Source of the DNA: Andrena cerasifolii
Taxonomy: Eukaryota > Arthropoda > Insecta > Hymenoptera > Andrenidae
DNA length: 64,000 nucleotides
Reading direction: 5' to 3'
NCBI RefSeq assembly: GCF_050908995.1
Contig: NC_135121.1
Coordinates: 18,848,001-18,912,000 of the forward strand
Of the stretch, positions 55,256-64,000 are shown in pieces. Under the pieces are notes generated by a model. It worked only from the letters and a program-made list of their open reading frames with translations, made no database searches and was not told where the DNA came from. Made by a program: the position numbers and the translations under genes. Every line of letters starts with the position of its first letter. Positions within the stretch are counted from its first letter, which is position 1.

Positions 55256-58120
55256 GAAGATCAGTATTCGGTCAGAAAAATCAACTATAAGAACGCGTAT
55301 GGACACAGGCGAACCCAGAAATCACCTGTGAGATGCCTAAAAAAATATTAAAGATCAGAATTTCGATCTGTCATTTTAAATTTTACAATTTGATCTACAA
55401 TATTAGATTTGTGGTACAAATTAAAACCTTCATCTCTATAATAATCACCTCATTTTCGTAATCAGCCTCTCCGAAAATCTATACACACTAAGTTTCCTCG
55501 GAATAAGCCCATTTTCTCAAATTTCGCTTCGACATATTGGATTCGCCATCTCCGATTTCGAAATATGACTTTAACTTCGCCAAATAGCGATCTTCCCGAA
55601 ATGCTGTATATTTCACTAAATATAAAAAGGTTAGAAAAAGAATTCAAAATTCGGGCTGGACAGTTCGATAGAGAGTTTAATTACGAAGAATTAAACACAA
55701 ATGTCAAGTTTCCTGAAGTATTACCACCTGTACACTGAGTTGAAAAGAAAATGTCGTTAGGTACGTACCTGCCACTGTGCGTCGCCTCAATGAATTTGCG
55801 TTTGAAGAACGAACCGCGTATCGAGACACGTGCGGATCGTACGCGAGCTAGTGGGACGCAACGAAATTCGTGTCCTCGCCGGAAAATTCGCCGCGCAATC
55901 GAATCGACGCTATTTCCTCGCGCTCCGGGGACCGCGTTTCAGTATCTCGCGTCCCGCCAGCGCGGATGAGAAACGTACTTCCGGCGGTGGCCGCGGCAAC
56001 GTTCGTTACAGACCCTTATCAGAAACGAGAGTATAATTCCAGCTGAAAACGCAAGTTTCACGGCCAAATTACATGTCACTGCGCTCGCGAGATACACTCT
56101 GCCGGGGGTAGGTGTGCGCGCGCGCGTCTGTGCGCGTAAATACGCTGATATCTAATGGCGGGCGCGCAGAGTGCACGAAGAGGGAGGTTGGTGCATGATA
56201 GCGGGGACGGTATCTTATGAAATGCGAGTTGGGAGCGAGCGACTCCTTGTTTCAAACCGAGATCACCGTTTCGCCCTTCGACCTGCCGTAATAATAATAA
56301 TAATAATAATCCGGGAGGGGCTTTCGCGGTCCGTTTACCCCGTGGACGATAGGGGTGGGTTTTAGGGATCGGCGGGGCTTCGCCAGAAATTAAGCGCAAC
56401 AAAGGTGACTAAAGGGGGAAGAAAGTTCCTGGAGGCGACAACTTCCACGGCCCCTTCGGAAACCGATGGCGTTCGAGAGCTTTTGAAGGGCCGCGATAAG
56501 CTCTCGGGGATTCGCGGAAGAATCGCGATAACCGGCGAGATTCTTCGGGAAGCCGCGATAAGCCTACCTTCGGTGGATTTTTGTTTAAGAATCGCGATAG
56601 CTCTCGGCGGAGTTGGGCGAGTCGCGATGGCTCTCCCAGACAGTTTGGGGGTAACTTTCCGGGGATTGGAGGAAAAACGGAGCAACCTTTGAGAATCTCC
56701 TCGCGTATCTCACTCTCGCGAGAGTCACGGTAGATTTCCTTGCGGAATTTCAGTTTCTATGGAGAAGAGTCCGGAGTCCGGAGGTCGATACTGTTTCAGA
56801 AATATTAGGTGCAAGCAAACCATCTTTCTGAAACGCTTAAGAAAAACAGAGGATATTGGCGCGCCGGATTTGAAAGTCCTCCGCGAAATATCGCGCCCGG
56901 CTCGAAGGGGAACGATAACGAGGGCCAATCGTGCGTTCGGCGGTCGCCGTTTAATTTCTGAAATTAAATTTCGGCGAGCGTTTTAATATCAACGGGCATA
57001 GCTGACGACGCGGGCTTGCTAATTACGGGCGGACAGGAGTTAATTGGTTCGCCAGTGCCTCCCTTATTGCCGTTTAAATAACTTATTAATTAATTCTAAT
57101 AGATTTGTACGTGGCATCGAAATGATATTCGAACGCGCCAGGTACGGTGCGGCTCGGCTTGCGCGGAGCCATTGAATTCGAGGGAAAATCGGTTTTTAAC
57201 GGGCGAGAAGCTGGGGGTGGTGGGGGAGGAATTTATCCCCGTGTTGTTTGTATTAAACGGCCAGCTGAATATCCCGCCGATGGCCGGGAAGTTATCGACG
57301 ATCGTTTTCAATGTAATTTTGATATCCGCGGCCGCATTCGAGCTGATGTTCACTCCGCTCCCTGCAAGATCTACGGTACATACCTACCGCGAATCCGCTG
57401 CTTGACAAAGACGAACGAATGCGTGCACCAGGCACGAACCGTTCCGTAAACCCGTTTCAATCAGCCGTGGTGATTATAATAATTACGTGATTGGGATGTG
57501 AAACTCACGTCGACGCCGCTCCCGTGATAAGTCAACGTTTTTAGGTTTCAGTGTTAAAGGCAGTAGAATGTGATTCTTCTTGGCGAAACTTAGGAATTAA
57601 TGGAAAGATTCCCATGCTTGATAAAATAGTGGTTGTGTTGAATTCATTGAAATTTTCAGCTTGCTTTCCCCTCCGGTGCCCTTTATGGAAGCACGAGCAT
57701 TGAATTAAGGGTGATTATTGGCGAACGAATAGGTTTTCAATTTGTTTTACCTTCTCGAGGGTACACGGTATATATAGACGAAAGGGAAGTTTCTTTGCAA
57801 GATCGTAGAAATTCTTAGGTCCGCGAAGTTCGGAGCGGAAATTATTGTTGGAAGTGGTCTTAATTTGAGAAGCTGGAAACCTGATCGATGCAGTTGCCTG
57901 TAATTAAAGGCGAAACTCGTCTTGGGCTTCGGCTGTTAGTTTTACTTCGGATCGGAAGTATCCCGCGTCCTTCCCTTCCTGAAACTTCGATTACCCCGTT
58001 TCCGGCGGAATAATTAATTGGCCGCTCGACGATAGAAAACAGGCTGCACTTTTCGCGTAAAAACGCCCCCACGGTTCGTCCCGGCGGAGTCTCTCGAAAC
58101 TTTTATTTTGTACTTTTATT
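55256..58120. other. Non-coding, no gene recognised
   Basis: AT-rich to 55.7 kb, then CpG-rich with AT-rich interruptions. Frames of about 60-108 codons on both strands, none recognisable. A TAA microsatellite is listed separately. Confidence 0.45.
56289..56310. repeat. TAA microsatellite, about 7 units
   Basis: Uninterrupted TAA repeats within CpG-rich DNA. They produce a poly-Ile or poly-Leu run in short frames crossing them. Confidence 0.95.
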
Positions 58121-58137
58121 CCCCCCCCCCCCCCCCC
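58121..58137. repeat. 17-base C homopolymer
   Basis: Seventeen consecutive C on the plus strand, followed by GCCCGACG. Length is likely variable and may be misread in sequencing. Confidence 0.95.
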
Positions 58138-58988
58138 GCCCGACGAGGGGGCGAGAACAATGGTTTAACCGTTTGTTTAACTGCGAATATATTCGACTGG
58201 TTTAATGAGAATCAAAATGGGCGGCTGCCACCGCGATAAATTCAAATTGACACAGTAGAAACGCGTGCCTCAACCGTAACATTGCCTTGTTGTTTCATTA
58301 AATAAATTCCTGTTATAGAGAGGAAATTACGCGCAACGGAACGTTTTTTGTCCGTTGAATCAACGCTGGGAATTGCTCGGCATGCTGTAAATAGGGATGT
58401 CTAATAATGTCCGGTAATATCGAGAGCAGTTCAGCAGCTTCGATTGCGTTGGCAAATATCAGGAAAAATGTTCCACGTACCGCTACTTATTCGGGTCTCC
58501 TCTGTCCATATTTTCAATTAACCTTTGATGACACTCAGATTGTAATTTCTCCTGTAACCTCCTTCAACCTCTCCATCCTCCATGCCCCCATTACACTTTT
58601 TAATATTCTCACTCAAGCTCAAATAGCTTCTCAGCACAATGAGGAAGCTGGCACGAAACTCGGCACAGAGGGCGCTATTAGCGCACGTACCAAACTAAAA
58701 TGTTGTTATAATAATAGAAGTTGGGTTGATTTTAAAATTAAAATGCGCAACAATAGGTGAAAATGATGGGCATTTAACTATTGTCCTACTTAAAAATTTA
58801 TTACGTAAACGTGCATTATGATATACCAGTTTCAAAAATTGTTCATGCTAACTTCTCATCGTTTGTTTCAATTTCAGATTAGTCTTTTACGATGATAATA
58901 ACAATTTTCCAATGAAAGCACCTTCTTCCTTACTTACTATTGATGTTGGTACGCCCTAACCTAAATAATTGATTACTCCACGCGTATG
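58138..58988. other. No gene recognised
   Basis: Mixed to AT-rich. A 117-codon plus frame at 58407-58760 has no recognisable domain, and its end codes a Lys/Asn-rich stretch typical of AT-rich DNA. Confidence 0.45.
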
Positions 58989-59677
58989 TACATTAGGATG
59001 GCCCTTATTTATACGTGTCTAAATTTTTTTCTATTTTTTTGCTCTCTCCCGTAGAACGGTGCTATTTGATAAAAAAAAATAGTTTCTGATAAAGTTTATT
59101 GCAATCGGACAACAGGAAAGGGTGCCGACCAGGCCTTAAAGTTTAGAATTCATAATTAGTTTTCATTTAAAGAATTTCTCAGAAATGGTAAACCCTATCG
59201 AAATTTTCTTCAAATAATATTAAAAGAGCGTCCAATTTTCTACAATTACTGTATACATAATTTGTTCGTGCTTCCAACCAGTTTTTAGATAATAGCGTTT
59301 GAATATAGAGAGGTCCGCGCCACCTGTACGGCGTGACGTAATGTCTATACGCGCGTGGCGCGGACCTGTCTATATTCAAACGCTATTATCTAAAAACTGG
59401 TTGGAAGCACGAACAAATTATGTATACAGTAATTGTAGAAAATTGGACGCTCTTTTAATATTATTTTAACAACATTTCGATAGGGCTTACCATTTTTGAG
59501 AAATTCTTTAAATCAAAACTATCGATGGATTCTAAACTTTAAGGCCAGGTCGGCACCCTTTCCTGTTGTCCGATTGCAATAATCTCTTTCAGGGACTATC
59601 TTTTTATGAAATGGAACCATATTAGAGGGTGAGAGCAAAAGAAATCGCAGGTTGAAAATAAGAGCCACCTTAATGTA
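58989..59677. mobile_element. Long-armed foldback DNA transposon with TA duplication
   Basis: About 689 bp including TA at each end. The outer ends are TACATTAGGATGGCCCTTAT and, reverse-complemented, TACATTAAGGTGGCTCTTAT (17 of 20). The arms continue for about 330 bp each: moderate similarity in the outer 110 bp, roughly 90% from 59098 on, and a nearly perfect inner 90 bp (59233-59322 with 59356-59445, one mismatch seen). A loop of about 33 bp (59323-59355) separates them. There is no transposase frame, so it would depend on an outside enzyme. TA duplication suggests Tc1/mariner, but such complete foldback is unusual. A transcript would form a very stable double strand. Confidence 0.9.
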
Positions 59678-62505
59678 CGTAGATGCATATGAAGACATAA
59701 ATTCTAACTGAAATATCCCGACATTAACAATGATAAATATCCTTAACTATTTGGACAGGCAAATATTTTTATCATATTCTCACATTTTATTTACTTATTT
59801 AAAACACTGGTGGCAGCTTCCCCATTGTCTCCAGTCCAATTTAACCTTAAAAAAGACACACTGCATGAGTACTACCTTTCAAGTTACATCAGTGACAACA
59901 ATTCCATCATCTTTCCTGTCCCGGGCATCGCGGCCATTACCCAGACGCAAGGGAAAGTAATTTCCTCAAGATTGGGCCCTGTTTTTCACCCCCCCCCGTG
60001 TTCATAAACAAGTGGCTGCTTAAGTTGGGCGGCTGCCGACACCATGGATGAATCTGCAAGGCGAGGAAGGTCGGTCAGAAAATTGCCTTGCACATTCAAG
60101 GGTTAATCTCGGCGCGGTGGAGCCCTCAGATGCAGCGGATAATGCGGTTATACACAGCTGGGGAGGGGCAAGATGAAAAACTTGGCCGCGACAAAAGTCA
60201 GGGGGCGGAAGGGGAATGAACCCGCTAACGCTAACGACCACCATAATTAGACTCTCGACCGAACCCAGAGAACCTTCCTTCAGGGCCCGGCTGTTCGTAG
60301 CTGACTTTCCAATTCCTTGAAAGATTCCCTCGGTTTTCGATCTTGCAGCCCTTGCAAATTGAATCCTGTACCAGCGAACGGATACGATTGCGAGCTCTCC
60401 GGTTTTCTCGGATCTTGAAAATTTCCTGGCTCCCTTTGTTCTCCCTTTACGTACTTGCCCGTGCAACGCGCGATTATCGACGCGGGTCAGTGGCCGTTTA
60501 AGAAGGAACGTTTTTCCCATCTCTGTCTGTCCTCCAATGCTTCTCGGGGTGCAACAGGAATTCGATCTTTAACAGCGTTATGATTGTAATTATCAGTCGC
60601 TCTTCCAGTCAGAGGAATTATCGCGGATCGAGAGTTGTGTAACTTGGATGAAGCTTGGCCCGCGTTTCATTTGATTTTCATTGTCATCCATCGTTCGTAA
60701 ATGCAGCGGATAAAATTTCTTCTTCGCTTTGATCGATTTTTACAGCCAGTGGAGTCCAGAGTCAATACAGGGGATGTATTTTTTCGTGCCCGTTCAACCT
60801 CCATCAGCCCGGAAATATCCGCGCAGAAACGCTGAAATTCTGTGGAATTCTGATCGCGAGTTAGCAGTGTGCAAGTGCACAGTGACAGCTTAGTGTGCAG
60901 AGGGGGAGCGTAACGAAGGAAACAATAAAGGGGTGAAAACGAAGCGAAAGAACGGGTCCGGTATTTCGACATTGTTCGGCTTTGAAATATGAGTGTCGTA
61001 AATGCCGTTGGAATTAACACGGGAATAAATTCTGTCTCTTTCAATTCCCGAAAGAATGATTAGTTCGCTCAAGTGGGAATAAATCTCGGCTTATCTATCC
61101 TCGGGGGCTATAAATCCGTTTCCACTCTGATTTTGATCCCGCGCTAATTCATTCCCGCGTTCCCGAAAGCTGTCAGTTTCATTCATCTCGACGCGATATC
61201 TGATCAAAAAATTATTGCCGAATATACACGAGCAACCCCTTTCGTTGCGGATTGCGACGCCAGCTTTGCCGCTCGGCGGTCCTCGACGCCGGAGTAATTC
61301 CCATTTTATCGTCCGCTGTTGGTTAAAAGAAATAGAGAAAGATGATCGGAGAAGGCGTCGTTGGGTTTACACGGAAAGGGACTTTGCACGAGGCCTGGCG
61401 GCAAACCGGTGGCCCGTGCATTTCTAATTTAAACGAGGGTGGTGCGATATGCATCTCTCGCAGCGTGCACGACGCATATCGCGCGCGATCTGCCTGTCGT
61501 CGGAACGGAAATTAATTCCGATTCATAGTTAATACCGCGGCTAATGCGTTTCCAAGTAATTCGATGTACGCGTCGCCGCGTATTACCGCCAAGCGCAGTT
61601 AACTGGTTGGGCCCTATTTAAAAGTCAAAACGAATTTCGCTCGGGCTCTGTAACTGTTTCCTCGCCACGCTGTTCGGTCTTACATTTTTCACGGCGCTAC
61701 TGTTTTTTATCATTAATTATATGATACTGTCTTGTTTCATTCTGAATTTGAAAGTAACAATATTAGTCAGCATTCGATGTAAATTAATGCTGAAGAGTAG
61801 TTAGTGTAGGAGTAGATGTTTCGCGGAGAAAAGCTGGGGGTTTCTGAATTCCTGTTTAATATTCCTGATAGTGTTTAGAATTATTTAGGCTTCTATAGTT
61901 TCTGGGCTTAGAGAATTAGAGAGTTAGTGGGCTTAGATATTGTTCGTGGACAAGTTTGTGAGTCAGTGTACGTAGACAATTTACAATCGTATTGATTGCG
62001 CGACGCGTCTGACCATAGGCGTACTTATTCCACTAGCTGCCGTACACTGCCGCTCATGGGTAGTATCAGAGTTGGAGGAAATGTAATTAGATTACATTTT
62101 GCCCAACTCTGGGTACGTAGGATATGTACCTACTCTGTGTGGAATAATTGTAACGAACGCTGCAATTTTATTGAATACTTCTAACCGATTTTACCTTATT
62201 TGGTGTTTTAAATTAGAACCAGAGAATAAAAGCAGCGAAAAGTATTCAATCCATACCAAATATCACATTTTCTACAAATACAGCAGGATGTGGGTGAAGT
62301 TTAGCCTGTAAGGTACCGACACACGCGCGAAAGTTGTTCTTTCTCTTGGGGTTGTAAGGCCCAAGTAACTCCGTGGTACGCGGTGCTGATAACCTTATCA
62401 CTCGCCAAATTAATTTTAAGTGGTTGTTAAATTACGCGACGAAAAAGGAGCTTGCTGATCCGTACGATGATCACACAATAGCACGAATGTAATTTGTTCT
62501 ATAGT
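59678..62505. other. Non-coding, no gene recognised
   Basis: Mixed DNA with CpG-rich parts at 60.0-60.5 and 61.2-61.7 kb. The 166-codon minus frame at 60020-60520 has no recognisable domain. A single end resembling the 30014 element lies at 62311 (AAGGTACCGACACACG). Confidence 0.45.
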
Positions 62506-62506
62506 C

Positions 62507-62610
62507 TTAATCACGAATGCTTGACTAGACTAATTACTCGAGTCGGTATGATGACTTGAGTAAGAGAACTGTTTGACTGAGAGTCTTAGCCACGAATGCT
62601 TGACTAGACC
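62507..62610. repeat. Direct repeat, about 25 bp, spaced 75 bp
   Basis: CACGAATGCTTGACTAGAC occurs at about 62512 and again at about 62591, each preceded by AGTCTTA. The surrounding sequence, from about 62330 to 62750, has the look of an LTR or other transposon fragment but has no recognisable ends. Confidence 0.8.
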
Positions 62611-62779
62611 ACGTAACGTCGTCTGATCGTTGATTGTATCAGTGAAGAAGTGTCGATCGAGTTCCGACGAGAGATGAATGCGTTCGCTCGAGAGACGATT
62701 GAATTTTCGCCTCGCCTTGAGCCCGCTTTTGTCCCTTAAGACGGAACATAGCCCCCCATTTTATGAAAAATTAAAAGAT

Positions 62780-62960
62780 CATTGTTGTACTAGTTTGTAC
62801 TAGTTTTGCACCGAGTTCTACCGTTGAGAGTTTTCTAAAATTCGAAACCATTTTCGAAAAAAATGAGAAAAGTGATTTTAAAGTAAGTTCCCCTTTTTTA
62901 AACAAATTGTTTATCTCGATTGTACTGCATTGTACTAGTTATACCGAGCATTGTACCGTT
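62780..62960. repeat. TTGTACTA word repeats
   Basis: TTGTACTAGTT-like words occur at about 62785, 62795 and 62931, each pair followed by an ACCGAG word and then by TACCGTT (near 62820 and 62957). This suggests an old tandem duplication of roughly 140 bp. Confidence 0.55.
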
Positions 62961-64000
62961 CGGAAAAATTGTTTAACTATATTGGTTTCCAAGAAAAATA
63001 AAATAAATAAAATGGGTCCCAAACACCCATATGAACACTGCTACGAATAAAATACGAGAATACTTTATTCATTTCAGTATTCAGGTTTCCTAACTCCCTG
63101 CTATGCCTACGAATACATAACATTGATTTCCATTATTTTCATTATTATTCTACTCCCCGCTTTATTTATTTGTGCCTTCCCTTATAAATCCGTTGATTTA
63201 TTTACTTTGGACATTACAAGTTTATCGTTTGCGATTCATCGTTTTCATTTTCATTCCAAACAAGGCCACCAATGTATGTATGAACGAGATACGGAGCTTC
63301 TGCGGAAATTTGATGAGTGATATTAGCGAGAAGCATACAATTATTATGATTTTTCTCGACGTTCATTGCAATAAAAGTTATTTTACATTTATTCCTGGCA
63401 TCGTTTACGCTACAGAATCTCGAACAGAGCAGACCGCGACGATTTATATAATTATGATAATGCAGGTAACGCAGTGATGTTTCCTGGGGAAATAGAATGG
63501 TTCTAGACGGGAATCGGTGACTTTACAGCGTCTTAAACCGTGCTCGTGAAATACCGTAGAATGTTAGCGACGAAAAAAGGCCAACCACGGTAAGCTACCC
63601 CACAATCGAATCTCGATCGGCCACAATCGTTTGAGTGTGCATCCACCACCTTCCTACCGCTCCAGTCGCACCGATCGTCACTTTCCCGCGCGTATCATTT
63701 AAATAGCCCGGCGATTTAAAAACATTTTACGCGTAACAGCTCCTCGTCTCGACATATCGACAACAATTCTATATCTAATCTCCGTGCAATTCGCTTCCAA
63801 TTCAACCCCAGCCAACCTTTTACGCCGCGTCGCGGTCGCCATTATTTAAATTGCGACATTTCACTACTTCCGTCTGAACAATATCGAGCAACCAAATACG
63901 CGGGAATTTCGCGAGCACCCGACTTTTTATTATCATCCTGCTACTTCCCCCTCGGAAAATCTCTGAACTCAGGGCCGGCCTAAATTTCACAGAGCAGCGG
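62961..64000. other. No gene recognised
   Basis: AT-rich, then mixed. A 101-codon plus frame at 63172-63477 and an overlapping one at 63123-63320 are Ile/Phe-rich, as AT-rich DNA gives, and are not called. No RNA gene seen up to the window edge. Confidence 0.45.

Noticed and set aside
57172..57405. Hydrophobic plus-strand frame that resembles a membrane segment
   Set aside because: No conserved family was recognised, no splice sites fit, and overlapping frames exist in the other plus frame and on the minus strand.

Overview
The window looks like nuclear DNA of an insect. The support is a BEL/Pao LTR retrotransposon of animal type, many short DNA transposons with TA or TTAA target sites, alternating CpG-rich and AT-rich blocks, eukaryotic splice signals, and almost no protein-coding sequence. 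The base composition and repeat style suggest Hymenoptera (bee, ant or wasp), but I cannot prove that from sequence alone. There is no bacterial-style gene organisation, and I found no tRNA, rRNA or CRISPR array.

The one unmistakable gene unit is a complete BEL/Pao element on the minus strand (3827-11190). It has two 692-bp LTRs that look identical by eye, a 5-bp CACGT target duplication, a primer binding site matching the 3' end of tRNA-Tyr, and a polypurine tract. A single open reading frame of 1730 codons carries gag, three zinc knuckles, an aspartic protease, reverse transcriptase, RNase H and a DDE integrase. It looks recently inserted and potentially intact.

The only host protein exon I can argue for is 38011-38119 on the plus strand. 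It encodes a start codon, a signal peptide and a strong splice donor, and probably sits in an exon beginning at the acceptor at 37512. A CpG-rich block with a good donor at 27901/27902 may be an upstream non-coding first exon of the same or another gene. If so, most of 27.9-37.5 kb and everything after 38.1 kb is intron. No downstream exon could be recognised.

The rest is intergenic or intronic DNA carrying short non-autonomous DNA transposons, recognised by paired inverted ends. The TTAA-flanked ones are at 12965-13166, 14791-15034, 30014-30244, 32704-33363, 49701-50304 and 54968-55255. The TA-flanked ones are at 18631-19521, 38400-39275, 43537-43874 and 58989-59677. Others are a hAT-like element with inverted minisatellite arrays (51808-52357), a perfect 21-bp inverted-repeat element (36241-36879) and a further one at 48538-48876. 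Several large hairpins, tandem duplications and microsatellites are also listed. I found no convincing new multi-gene system. The most unusual structures are the long foldback at 59 kb, the minisatellite foldback at 52 kb and the intact retroelement.
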